A DNA stretch of 64,000 bases from Cryptomeria japonica. Its lineage: Eukaryota > Streptophyta > Pinopsida > Cupressales > Cupressaceae. Position 1 is the stretch's first letter; every line of letters starts with the position of its first letter. Under the pieces are notes generated by a model. It searched no databases. It was not told where the DNA came from and saw only the letters and a list, made by a program, of their open reading frames with translations. The stretch spans positions 223,439,415 to 223,503,414 of the forward strand of contig NC_081410.1 in NCBI RefSeq assembly GCF_030272615.1. Direction: 5' to 3'. Below, piece after piece: positions 21,884 to 34,298 of this stretch. Both the position numbers and the translations under genes were made by a program.

Positions 21884-23958
21884 CTTTTTATATTTTGATC
21901 TTGTCTCAACAGGCATGTCACTTATGCAAATGCAATATTTTTGGAATTTTCAAAGATAATGTATGATATGCAACTAAGTGCAAACTTAAATAGATGAAAA
22001 TGCAATCTATGTTTTTGGTTGTTTTCGAAGATTTTGACAAACTTATGAATGCAAATCTAAAAGAGACCCTTAGGAAATTGGAATGATGTCTAGACCTCAA
22101 ACGACAAAAGGAATAAGTGACAAAGGACAAGGTGAAAATGTCTCCCCTATATGCTTGGATACTAAGCTAGATTTGACGAAATGACATTGATGACAAAAGG
22201 ACAAAAGGTTTGACAAGGTCTAGACTTCCTAACAATGACTTAGGGTTTATCAAAGATTTGGATTACTCAAGTATGACAAAACCTAGTTTTGAGACTATAT
22301 GCAAAAGGACAATTACTATGCAAGTGACCGTAATATGATATGATAATGACCTAAGCTTAATGAAGAAACTTAAGGTATGCAAAGTATGACAATGGTATGA
22401 CTTTAACGCAAGAGGACGCATGCAAATGGATGACCCTTGTTGATATGCAAATGAGTATGACTTAGGTGAAACCTAACCTTGGTACTTGACAATGAACTTT
22501 GCAAAATGCAACCTAGGATGAACCTAAATGTAAGTGACATGAATGTTGAGACAAGATTTTGAACAATATTTGCTAACCATGTTTGAAGATGAGTTTTGAA
22601 TCTTGTTGAATGAAATGCTCTTATGTTTAACCTTGGTTTTGAATCAATTTGTCTTGTTCTTGAAATGAGATACAATTCAACTTTTGACAAGCAAATAATA
22701 CAAGATATTTCAACTTAGACTCAAGACAATCATGCTCATTCCCACATTTCTTATGGTAGGCAAGGACATTAGGTACTTGAGAGGTAGACTCATTATGGGA
22801 TTCAAGGAGAATACATAGATGCTTGACCCCACGGGCTCCCCTCCACGGCACTCACTTCTCAGGGCAGCCAAGCATCAATCCCCATGGAAATCTCCCCATG
22901 GCGAACTTAGTATCTCTTCCAAGTATCCGAACTTGTCCTTCTCAAGCAACTAGAAGGGTTTTTGGCCTCTAAAAACAAGGTGTTTAGTCAGGATTTTTGT
23001 TAAGCGTTATTCCTTGATGTCACGCAAGCATGATTGAGACATTAAGCCCACCAAGATAGCAAAGAAATGTAGTTGCACAAGCATGATTTAGACCATGAGG
23101 TCCTACTTAGATGTTGATATGAGAAAGAGTTCAAGGGTCATCACTTCCCAAGTAACTGCAATTCCCATGTAACCCTTCCTTCAAAGCTTTCACTCATCAA
23201 GTATTTTTTTATAGTGAGTTAGAATGCCAAGGTATTCTAGCTGTACTCACTTTGGGTCATTCCCTTCACACGATTATCACTTGCTTGTAAAAGCAAAGTG
23301 GTCGGGAAGGCAGCCCCTCTAAAGGAGACACACAATCAAAGCCACGAGCATGGTATCGAAGATCTGGATTTCTGATCACCCTAAGAAGGATGAGAGCATA
23401 CTCTCCTACTCCAATGTCACACTCAACAATCAAAGAAAAAACATATTCATTCCAACCTATTTAGAAATCACTAGGTGCCTAAAACATTAATGACAAACAC
23501 CAAGTTTAGTTGTTTCTCCAAGGCAACCTGCAAAACCCAAGTTAGAAGTTTGAGGTATTTATTCTTTGACTATCGATTCTACATAACACATGTTAGTAGT
23601 TTAATTTGTTGTCTTTGCCATGTGTACGCCAAGATGCTGCACAGATAATTAGTACCAAAAACCAAAACATAGAAAATAGAATGCAAAAACAAGACAATTT
23701 TCAAGTAAAACACTGCATTTTTACCTCTGTTTTGGACTTTAAACAGGCGCAGAAGTCATGACACAAGCACAGAAGTCATGACACAGGCACAAAATGTCTT
23801 CAACATAGGTGCAAGTTGCTTGACACAGATGCAGGTTGTCTTACACAGGTGCAAAAGTCTCCAGAAAGCCCTGCACTGCCCTGTTTTTTGGCTTTTTTGG
23901 CCTGCAAATCAACTCAAAAGCACTCAAAGACACAGTAAAGGGGTTAGATGGTTAGTGT
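21884..23958 (-). other. Element B 5' leader
   Basis: About 2 kb between the primer site and the gag start. No gene is supported. It includes, at 23740-23850, four or five copies of an ACACAGG(C/T)GCA motif about 27 bp apart, also found inverted in the 3' region. Parts near 23200-23450 resemble the leader of element A at about 49.9-50.2 kb. A long leader is usual for Tat/Ogre elements. Confidence 0.6.
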
Positions 23959-23975
23959 TCACATCGGGTTCACTA
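23959..23975 (-). promoter_or_regulatory. Primer binding site of element B (tRNA not assigned)
   Basis: On the minus strand TAGTGAACCCGATGTGA begins five bases after the LTR. Element A has TGGTGAACCTGACGTGA in the same place, so the ancestral site probably began TGG, complementary to a tRNA CCA end. I could not match it to a named tRNA. Confidence 0.6.
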
Positions 23976-23980
23976 ATTAA

Positions 23981-25507
23981 TGTATGTTAGGAAATAGGAA
24001 ATCATCACAAACAAGATAAACATACTAATCATTAGCTCAATCACGAAAGCACAATTGCAATGATCTATCCTAAACACATTCAATAGAGACATAAAGATAA
24101 AATGTTCAAAGTAAATACTATGCAAACCAGATGTGGATATGAATGCTTCCTTCATGCGGCTCCATTGTTCTTCTTTCCTCTCCAAATAGTTTCGTTGTGG
24201 ATCTCACCTACAAGTGCACACACATAATTGAAAGCAAGTAGACAAGATTATTGATCAAGAGTACTCGAAATGTGATTGATTAGAAATTTGATAATCTGAT
24301 TAGCGGCCTTTGATTGAAGAAATTCATCCAATTTATAGAAAAATTGGAGAAAAGACAAGATTAGCATGATTCAATTCAAATGGAAATTGCAAATCAATTA
24401 TGTCAATTATGACAAATTATGACAAATTATGCACTTTCTATGCAAAATTTGTTGATTGATAATTTATGACAAATTATGACAAACTTCTATGTCAAAAATT
24501 GATTGATTGTCAATTATGACAAATTATGACAAATTTCTATGTCATTTCCATGAATTTAGGAGAGAAATAGGAGGAAATTGAAATTAGGAATTAAGAAATT
24601 AGAAAAATTAGAAAAAGAGGAATTAGGAAATTAAGAATTAGGAAAATGATGAAAATTAGAAATTAGGTAAATTAATTAATAATTTGTCATTTATTAATTA
24701 ATTCATTCACAAAGAGGAATAATTAGCCAATTAAATGAACATTTAATTGTGACAAGAAGACTTAGGATAAATAAATAAATTATTAATCCTAGAGGAAGAA
24801 ATGACACACAAGGTTAAATGATTAAATCATAAAACCCTAGAAGAGAATGACAATTAGGTCTTGATTGAAGATAATTGATATCGATCATGATTTTGAATTG
24901 ACAAAGGACCAATGTGATAAATGATTTGGTTGATAAATGCGCCAATTGACGAGGAACAATGACTAACTGATCCAAATTGACATAATGACGATGATCGATG
25001 ATAAATTTATCGCAAGATGACAAAATTGACAAGAGGACAAGGATCGATGACAAAATAGATTGCAAGACGACAGGATTGAAAATGACCACGATGGATGACA
25101 AATCGATCACAAAATGACAAGATTAAACATGACAACGATCGATGACAAATCGATCGCAAAATGACAAAATTGAAAATGACTATGATCGGTGACAAATCGA
25201 TAAGATTGATAAGAGGTCAAAACCCTAATTAGGATTGACGATGTCCAAAATGATGACAAATGAGAACGCACATTGATGCAATAAGATAAGATCGATTAAA
25301 ATCATGACTGGATAGTGTTGTCGACAAGACCAAATTCGAGAGTAAGACAATTGAAGAATGTAGAAGAATGACTCGATGCTCGCAAATGATAAAAACCAAA
25401 TGCATGACATAGGAGAAATGTTAATGCGACGCAAAAACCTAAAATGAGGCAATGCGCAAATGTTAAAGTATGATCCCGCAAGCATTGACCATTTTTAGGT
25501 GTCTACA
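23981..25507 (-). repeat. 5' LTR of element B
   Basis: 1527 bp, ends as in the 3' copy, followed on the plus strand by the target duplication GTAGC. It has one extra 10-bp ACAAATTATG unit compared with 7767-9283. The TATA-like site and the 47-bp repeats are conserved. Confidence 0.95.
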
Positions 25508-27422
25508 GTAGCTACCATTTTATGTCCTTCACTTAGTGTGTTAATGACATAGTCAAATGCTTCATTGGTATGATTGGCAGTATTGTCTTGTGTATTAGAA
25601 CTGGAAACCTTTCCCTTGTCATGTTTGACAAAAGGATCTTTTAAAATGGTATGATTTATATTTGTTGCTTTATTATCCACTATAATCTCACCTTGATCTA
25701 TGAGATCTTGGATGAGGTTTTTCAATTTGTAGCAGGTTGTTGTCTTGTGACCCTTATTATGGTGATATTCATAGAAGTCATTGTCATTCCACCAAGAAGT
25801 CTTAAATGGACTTGGTTCAGATGGCCTAGCTTCTGGTAAAGTTATAGCATTTCTCTGTATCCATTTCTTCAATGTTGATTCAATGGGTTCTCCAAGGGGT
25901 GTAAAGTTCCTTCTAGGTGTGCCCATCCTTGGAGGCCTAGATTATTTGACTGTAGTACATTGGTGTCATTTGTCTGAGACTTGTTCTTATCAGTTGGCCC
26001 TTGTAATCGTATTAGTGGTTGAGCTCTGTTCACAATACGTGCGGTAACAACTCCATCATTTGTGACATTTTTATTTCTAGACCAAAATTTATGTCTTTCA
26101 TTGCTTGTGCTGGTGGTTGGTCCACTATCCTTTTGGTGTTTCAATATCCCTTGTTCTAATAGGCCTTTCTTACATTTAATGCCTATTTCTGTAATGTCTT
26201 TGAAATTATTCAGGCATTGCATTTATAATGGATATTTAATTGAAGGCACAAGATTTTCATTAAAGATGTCTACTTGTTCCACTTTAGGGATGTGACTGAG
26301 GAATCTACGATATAGGCCTCTCCATCTTTGTAAGAATGTAGTGAAAGTCTCACCTTCTTTTTGTTTCATTGCACATAAATCCATTAATGTGATTGGATTA
26401 TCTATGTTGAAGGCAAAGTTGGTTATAAATAACTCAGCTAATTCTCCCCATGAAGTCAGAGTTTTCTTTTGTAGGTTCTCCATTTATTGAGTAAGAGTTT
26501 CTATTTGGATTATTGGTGTGTTGACTTGATGAAATTTTCTTACAAAAGGAATAGTATTTGAGTACCTTTGAGCTTGTTGAAATGTAGATAAACCAGGTAA
26601 CTATGTCCCATAAGTCCCAGCAGGCAATGTGAAATATGCAAATTGTAGAGTAGCATTTGGCTGAGCCGAGCTTGTTATCCTAGGATTCACATTCTGACTA
26701 TTGTAGGAGGAACCAACTGAGAATGTTGGTTGAGTTATATTTTCCAAGGTAATGGTGTGAGATATTGGAACTTGTAGCATCATATTTGGCATTTCCCATG
26801 TTGTAAGATTGGCACTTGGTGGTGTCACTATTGATTGTATTGAGGTTGTAACCACATTTGGTGTTGCCCATGTTGTAAGATTGTCACTTGGTGGTGTCAC
26901 TGTTGATTACATTGAGGTTGTAGCCATATTTGCATTTTGAGACATACCTTGTGTTGTAGAAATTGTTGCTTGTGTCTATGTTGTAATGGGCATTTGAGGT
27001 ATATTCCGGCTTAATGTCATATCTTGTGGCAGTATTGTTGAAATATCTACCCCTAGCAGTAGTTTGGCCCCATTTTGTACTAAGAGAGAGATATACCTAT
27101 CTCTATCACTATTAATGAGAGCGTTGATGATCATTAATGTTGCAAGGTCTTGTTGGGCTACTTCGAGCTCTTCCTTTATCAAATTATGTCGTATTTCATC
27201 AAGGGAAGGCATCTTGTTTGGGTTTGTTGACATTGTTGCGGGTGTGTAACCCTGTGTTTGTTGTTGTGTAGATAGATCTATATTACATGTTGGGTTGACC
27301 AAGTGGCTGTTGTTAGGATCCACTTGAATTTTTGCCTTCTGAGCACATGTTAATGGCATGAATATTGCTTCAAAGTGATCTTGAATCTCTAAGATGTGTA
27401 TGATAGACTTGGTTAAATGCAA
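25508..27422 (-). pseudogene. Element A gag
   Basis: The frame from 27422 leftwards is interrupted by stops at about 26976, 26601 and 26223 and by a one-base frameshift near 25945. The capsid domain lies at 26483-26200 (WGELAELFITNFAFNID, then FTTFLQRWRGLYRRF), close to that of element B. The nucleocapsid motif near 25770 reads YEYHHNKGHKTTTC: the first Cys is Tyr, one transition from the B version, so zinc binding was probably lost. It ends exactly at the target site of element B and resumes at 7766. The product would form the virus-like particle shell. Confidence 0.8.
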
Positions 27423-27481
27423 CTAAATATGTTTCTATGACACTCTAAAATGCAAACAATGTGATCTATGATGATGACTTG

Positions 27482-27760
27482 CTATCTAGGATTTCTAAAT
27501 TCGAACACAATATTTTCAGCGTATTGCTTGAAAGCTTCAAATTCTGCCTCTTCTTTAATTCGGTTTTCTAGGTCTATGTCTATCTGTACTAATTTTCGAA
27601 CTTCTTCATCTATGATGGCCTAGACTATGTCATATTGGTTTTGATCAATTATTAATTCTTCAGCAAGGGTATTTAAATCATTAATTATTTCTAATTGAGT
27701 GTTGTTTGCCCAAAGATTTGGTTGTTCAAATGGGAATTGATCATTTCCTTTTAGACCCAT
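27482..27760 (-). pseudogene. Element A upstream ORF, second copy of a 92-codon module
   Basis: The ATG at 27760 and TAG at 27482 give exactly 279 bp, the same length as 47937-48215. Shared features are the start MG(L/I)(K/R)G, the run FPFEQPNL, and YDIV.AIID.E.RK near the middle. This copy has one internal TAG near 27620. It lies between gag and the D insertion. The sequence is acidic and probably helical; no function is known. Confidence 0.6.
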
Positions 27761-28686
27761 GTGTTTGAATATTACTATGTGTTGTTCTCAAAATCTGATT
27801 CACTTTAACATCCTTATAGTGACATGATAACTCTATACGCAGAAGAGATATTAAAGAGAAGGAAACTTCTAGGACAACATATGACAAGGTTTCATCAACC
27901 TTCTACACTTTGGACTTATTCTAAGTCCAGGCGGCTATACCTTTGTGAACTAAATTCACACTTTTAAAAGATAAATCCACAGCAAACCAGTGGATCTAAT
28001 TACCTTAAAACTAACTGAAACAAAGGAATGAAAATTGTACTCATGTTTAGTATTGACCTACAAAATATGTAATAGACAACCTTGATCTATACTAGTACCT
28101 TATCCAAGGTCACAGAGTCATCTAAGTTCAAACAATACTCCCACAATCAAATATCTCCACATATCCCATTAGTTTGGCTTTAGCAGATCCCTACATATGC
28201 TTGACACACATAAGAACTTATTCATACCAAATTAAATTGCACTTATCAAGATTCAAAGTATCCCACAAAGAATTTACTGGTAGAAATGATTCCTGCATAT
28301 TTAATTCCCCTCCTGAAGAGAAAAGCTAAGAAAAATATCTACTGAAAGTTGCCTTACAACCCCTATTCAAATGAAATAACCCTAGATTATTCAGAATGAA
28401 ACAGTAAACACTTGCAAACATATTTGAAGACAACACAAAGTTTAAACTCAAAACCGATGGTCTGTATATTGATATTTTCTTCAAAAAAGTATTACAAAAA
28501 CCTTTGAATATTATGCATTAAAACTTGGAAAAGCCCAGATAAATTTCTGAAGTGTTTTCTTACAATTCTTTTGTGATCCGCTTTCTATTAGTCCTGGTAT
28601 CCATTTATAACAATATGGATGCATAGAAAGCTTCAGACCATCCTTTCAAAAGATTGTTACAAAATACTACTTCACTCAAGAAGCAG

Positions 28687-31600
28687 TTACATGTCCTTTT
28701 CTGCTTCAACGGCTTCTTCAGTTGGTGGCTCCTCCGCAATATCCTCTAACCATTTAGGAGCGCCTTCTAACTACTCTGGAACATGTTCTAACTATTCTAG
28801 AGCATCTTCTTCTTGAATCTCCACATCGGCCACCACATAATTTTGGGACCATCCTTGGAAAACATCATCATTAGGCCATGAGTGGCCAATAATTTCTTTA
28901 TTCAACTTTAACAACTTTTTCCAGGTGCTCCTCACTTTCCTTACCTCTGAATCCAAAAACCCATAATGAGATTTGATCTTCTCTATTTCCTCAATTGTTT
29001 TAACAAACAAAGAGGTGTCATTTGCATTGATTATCTCATTTACCCTTAAGGATGAATTAGCCCCTAACTCATCTAGCCATGCTTGTTTATCCTTTAACTG
29101 ATTCTGGTTGACACAACCTCCAGGGAACAATGCAAATTTGTGCTTGGTATATTCTTTTTGATATAAATTAGCTTTTCTTTCCACATTAGCTCTTCCTTCA
29201 GCCAACTTTATCAATCCTTTTGCCAACTTACATGTAGACTTGATAGTGACATTAGCCTGTGCCTCATCATATGATGCACACATCAATTCTAAGTCCACTT
29301 CCCTAGGCAACCATTTATTCATAATAGGCTCTAAAATAGCCTTACCTTCATTCAACTCATTAAGAGTATCCCAAATTCTTTTCATATTGAGATACATTGT
29401 AGGAGCAACAACAGTGTCAGCAAAGCTTGAAATTGTTGCCTTTATCTTTTCTTCATACTTGCTTGCAAATAAGGCCTGGGCTTGTTTCAAATTTTCCATT
29501 TCATGTTGATAAGTCTCAGCTGGTTGGAAACCAGAAGGCATAGGAGAAGGAGGGAATTCTTTAATAGGACTAGTAGGTGGGGGTCTTGTTGTAGAGGAAG
29601 CCATCATCAATTTTGAAGGCTCACCTTGATGATGTTGACTTTCCAGTTGGCTCTAGAGTTTAGTGATGATGTTGTCCCTATTGGCTATTCGTTCCTTAGC
29701 TTCATTATAAGCTTTTAAAATAGTTTCCAACTTCAACTGCAGAGTAGCTTTTTCTTGGGCTTCTTTCTCTGCTACTACTACATTAAAAAATGTCATTTCT
29801 AGAACAGTACCAGCTACCTCCACCACTCTTGTGTCTTCAACCCTCTTGACAATCATTCCTCCAAAGAGGCTAGAATCTGAGACATTTTTCTTCCTCCTGT
29901 TCTCATCTTTCTTTAATGACCATAGGACAAGGGCAGCATTATCCTTGTTGGTCACACCTTCCATTGGCTTTGTTTCCTTTCTTACTGCATCAAGGATCAA
30001 TGCATCAGCTATATCCCATCCTGGGAGAATTAACACACCAGCTTTATCCAACATATTCCTCCCTTTCTCAAGGGTGATTTCTTCGAACTCCTCCATCATT
30101 TCTTGCTTAACTTCTTCTTCTATTTGGGCTGCATCTCTAAGAGGTTGTTCATTTATCCTTTTCTCACATCTGATTTTGAATTGATCAATGATCTAATTCC
30201 AAAGAAATTGTAGAAAAGCTCTTGATGTAACGAAGTTGTTGTCAGCTAGGAATTCTTCACTAGCTTGCTTAACAGTAAGGTCCAATTCTTGGCCCTTTAA
30301 CTCACCATCAGTTAAATCCATTTTAGCATTTGGTGGCTCTTCGGGCATCCCTTCTTGGGTCTCCTCATAAGTATAGGCAATCTCACCAAGACTCCCTAAC
30401 TGCAATAATTGTTCAGCCACATCTTGTTCATCTCCAATGTGGATAGGAGATTGAGATGGGGAATATTGAGGCTCATCAGTTTCAATTTCTTCTCCCACCT
30501 TTTGCCTCTTAAGGGAATCCTGAATGTCTACAATATCTTCAACTTTCCTTTTCCCTTTTGAAGAGGAAGGCTCACCTGTCACTAGCATCATTACAGTGTA
30601 CTTTGGTCTCTTGAGCATCGCATAGTCACATGGTGGGATTACTTTAGCAAAAGCAGGCTTCACCAAGACCATCTTAACCTTATCAGGATCATTTTGCATT
30701 ATGGCCTCCCTTTTTTCCTTTAGGGTTTGCATTACATCTTAAAAATAAAGAATCAAAAACATTATTTTCTTCTCAAATGGGGGTGAAGCTAGACAGAGGG
30801 TCATAGCTAGTGTCAAACTGATGAATAAAATCAAGGGCTTTCTTATATGCCACCCACTTCTCCTTCCTCAGTTCCTGCTCATCTAAGCTGAACTCATTTC
30901 TAATCAAATCCTCAGGAAACTAAAATTGATGAGGCCTACCTCTGTACACTACTCTTTTCCTGAACATGCCATTGAAGAAGTCCTCAGGGTCTACACATCT
31001 TGACACTGCAGTTGATAACTTATATGGTTTAAAGAAATCTTCAAAGAATCTCCATCCACCCTTAGTGATTAGAAAATGGTGGGCCATGGTAACAGTTGGG
31101 AAAATAGTCCCTTTACCTCTGTTATTCAGCTCAGCTTCCTACACCCCTCCAATCTATCTTAGCACTTCTGCAATCCCTATTTTCAATGGGACTTGATAGG
31201 GTAATAAATAAGGGGTGCCTCTAAATCCAAACACTCTGAAAACAATAGACACAGGGTACAAATAAATGTCTCCCCAATTGTGAATAATCTTGATATCCTC
31301 TGCAAACTCCTTAGGTCTAATAAATTCCAATAGAGCTTTAGGGATTCTAGGGTTTTCTCTACATAAGAGGATTCTGATCTTAGATGCAAAGCATCTATCA
31401 AACTTCAGATAACTTGCATCCTCTCTATCCCATGATAAAATAGTACTCCACAATTGTACTGGCATTTCCTCATTATTCTTGACCTTAATCAGGTACATCT
31501 CCTTTGCAAAGTAGCCAACACCCTTAAACAGGAACATGTGCATTAACATAGAATACCATCCAAATGGCTTGTCAACCTTACCATTCTTGATTCCTATTAA

Positions 31601-32370
31601 CCCTTTATGAATGGCATCAACAAGGTATGGAGCATAGTCAAATGTAATGGCCAAAGAAGGATTCAAAATTTGGGCAATCATCAACATATAATGGGTAGGC
31701 ATATTCTTTCTAGCATCTTCCCCAAAGATCTGGCACAAGGCCCAATACATATCCTTAGCTCTTAGGGTGAATAAATTTAGGGAGAATGGTTCCATTGTGC
31801 TGGGACCTACAACTGTCAACCCCCCTATCTTCACAAAGAACTCTCTTAATGGGTCATTCCTAAGATGATTTCTCTATACATTGTAAATCTAGGCTAACGA
31901 TTCAAAATCAATAGGTTCCAATAAATTGGAGGATTCACTGAGTTTGAAAGCCTTTCTGAATTCACCTTCATTGATTTCAATCAGGACTAACCCCTTTATG
32001 TTCCGGATGCACCTTGCCATAGAGTCATAATTCTGTGTAATCAAAGTTAACAAGTCTGTATCCATAAAAACACCTGGGACACTAGCTTCCCTACATCTTG
32101 TTCCCATATGCCATTCATAGGAGTAGGGGAATTTATTTGCCCAAAACTGACTTTGAAAATTCCTAAGCCTGACATTCCTATTTCACGGTCTCTCAACCAA
32201 TGACCCTTATCATACAAGCCATCTCCAATTTTTAGATGAGGGTGTTTGGGCACTAATTCTTTGATCTTAGCCCCAGCATTGGTGGACATAATTAATTGTT
32301 CTAAAAAATCATCACATATATTTCATTCCTGGTATCCCACCTTCCCAGTTAATTCTCTTCTAGGAGCCAT
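28687..32370 (-). pseudogene. LTR-encoded ORF of element D, 3' LTR copy
   Basis: Starts at the ATG at 32370 (MAPRRELTG) and ends at TAA 28687, 1228 codons. The first 560 residues appear globular, with hydrophobic segments such as MLMIAQILNPSLAITF and WYSMLMHMFLF. Next is an acidic part with a bipartite nuclear-localisation-like cluster (KGKRKVED, then KRQK, near 30510-30560). Then come a Pro-rich segment (near 29560) and a long charged helical C-terminus. It resembles no gag, pol or env domain I know. Lesions private to this copy: a one-base deletion near 32098, TAG 31889 and a frameshift near 30760. Stops shared with the other copy: 31139, 30193, 29653 and 28792. Confidence 0.7.
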
Positions 32371-32999
32371 TTTGGACGAGCAACCACACCACTAGCAACT
32401 AGCACAGACCTCTAACAAAGTAATTCACACAGCAAATATTTGAGAACAAACCAGAGTTATCAAGAAAAGCATAAAAACCTGATTATTCACCTGAAGAAAA
32501 TTACTCTGCAACAATTCGCTCAGCAACAAACTTCGATGAAATGGTATTAGCAATTAAGTTGATGTGGACTACAGAAGACAAGTTAGCATTTAAGTTTTTT
32601 AGGAATTAACTTTGCATGCTTCGGCTTTATTTTCATAATTGAATTCACCAAATCGAATTAAAAAATGTCTCCAATGGGTCATGACTCCTCTGATTCTTTC
32701 CTCTATTTCACTCTTTCTCTATTTCATAGTGCATAAAACCCGCACTCTTTTCTTTTACGAAGCAACGCTGGTGGTTGGATCACAGGAACTTGCATTGTCT
32801 TTACCTCTGCTTAATCTCTCTGCTTAAGTTCTGGGCCCTATCATCTTTTTTCCACTTCACGATACTTAACAATCGAGCACTTCCCCTCCATGAAGCCATG
32901 CCAAGAATTAGATCTAACTAAAGCCACCCAGCCTTTAATTCCAACCGGGACCATCAATCTTTCTAACTAACCACGCCTCACCCTGACGGTTAGTAGTTT

Positions 33000-33830
33000 T
33001 TGCCATTTCGTTGAGATTAATTTGTGGGCATCTTCGGGCCACGAATCGATGAGAATCATCAGATCAAAATATAGATGACTGCCTTTTAAGTGGGCCCTGC
33101 ATCCGGGAATCACTTACCCCACCTTTTCATCAGTAAATACATACCACATGGCAGTTAGCCATTAGCCATGGCAACTCACTTGGGTCCCATTCTGGATCTG
33201 CCACGTGCCATCTTTTATTATTCCCACATAACCGTCGGTTACATCCTGGCAGGCCCTTAATAATCCTTTTAGAACTACATGTCACTTGATATATCCCTAT
33301 CGAGCCCCACAAATATAGTACCTATTTTGCCACATCACACCTACATGTGACTTCCACCTATCTTTCGCATCTTCGTGAACACTAATCATCATTCAACTTA
33401 CGGCTACGAAATCACGAGAACCGTCAGATCAAAACTAGAGATGAATGCCTTTTAAGTTCATGTTTAGCTTGCCCTTTGGGCCCACCAACCCTATTCACAA
33501 CTTCATGATGAGTAAACCGCAAGCATCACTCGGCCATGAAACAATGTGAGCTATCGATCTTGGCCTGACCTGATTACCTTTTAACCGAAGGGAAAGTCCT
33601 CATTACTAGGTCCCACCGAGCCTTTTCGTGACTTCGCGAAGAGTAAACCACGTTTATCTTGATCTCATGAACTCACGCTGTCCATCCGATCAGATGGGAC
33701 TTGACTGGTATTTAACTTTGGGTCGAACCTATGTGTTGGGTCCACCTTTCTGCCTTTCGCTATTTCACAATGGATAAATTGCAAGCACTTTTGGGTTGTG
33801 AATCAACGTGGACAGTCAGATCAACAGAAA
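33000..33830. repeat. Degenerate GC-richer repeats in element D 3' LTR
   Basis: Four related blocks carry CGTC(A/G)GATCA-like words followed by GATGACTGCCTTTTAAG-like words near 33061, 33426, 33557 and 33693. CpG-containing TTCGCGA motifs recur between them. They lie upstream of the LTR ORF in transcription order, where a U3 enhancer would be. Confidence 0.5.
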
Positions 33831-34154
33831 GCTGCATGATGCTTACAAGGCTCGATGGACATTTAGGAGAAGGCATATTTAAAAGTAGGAATTAAAACAA
33901 TTGAAGGGACTGCCTAGGTAAATTACAAGGGGGGAAACAATTCACGACAAAGGGACCCATTACTTAAGTGAATAAAGTAGTGCAGAAATAGAAGCCAAAG
34001 GGTTTTTAACAGACATTAAAGTGAATTAAAACCTGAACCCTAAACCCATTACGATTTGAAATAGCCTTGAAGTAATAAGAACATACCAGACTCAAAAACA
34101 TTTATACTTAGCCAATAATGGAAAAAGCACACCCATTTTTAAATAGTGATAACA

Positions 34155-34298
34155 ACGGCTTTGATTGGGGATGGTTGATCACAAGGTCAACACAAGAAAC
34201 TCAGAAAACTTTGGAGAAACAGACCAAAACACAGACCCAAAAAAGCAACAGGAAGCAAACAAAATATATACAAACAAAGGACCAACTGTGCATGGACT
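34155..34298. other. Element D interior end before the 3' LTR
   Basis: 144 bp between the integrase stop and the 3' LTR. The bases next to the LTR, on the minus strand CAATCAAAGCCGT, are not a clear polypurine tract. Confidence 0.5.

Larger units (their letters stand above)
7767..25507 (-). mobile_element. Element B: complete Tat-type Ty3/gypsy retrotransposon, 17.7 kb
   Basis: Direct repeats of 1517 and 1527 bp with ends TGTA and TACA flank the element. The target duplication GTAGC is perfect (7762-7766 and 25508-25512) and interrupts a codon run in element A gag. A polypurine tract abuts the left LTR and a primer site the right LTR on the minus strand, so transcription runs right to left. 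Contents in that order: a 2 kb leader, single-frame gag-AP-Gpatch-RT-RNH-aRNH-IN (21883 to 13697), then 4.4 kb of 3' region carrying an antisense ORF. The dual RNase H places it in the Tat group. By eye the LTRs differ at about 25-30 sites plus one 10-bp indel, near 98 percent identity. Confidence 0.95.
27780..34154 (-). repeat. 3' LTR of element D (6375 bp)
   Basis: Collinear with 41450-47868 along its whole length. In transcription order it has about 1.8 kb of 5' sequence with GC-richer repeats, the long ORF, then about 0.9 kb before the terminus. The left flank is CTATG. Confidence 0.92.

Noticed and set aside
22403-23990. Short frames in the element B leader
   Set aside because: None exceeds chance length by much and none matches a family; treated as leader.
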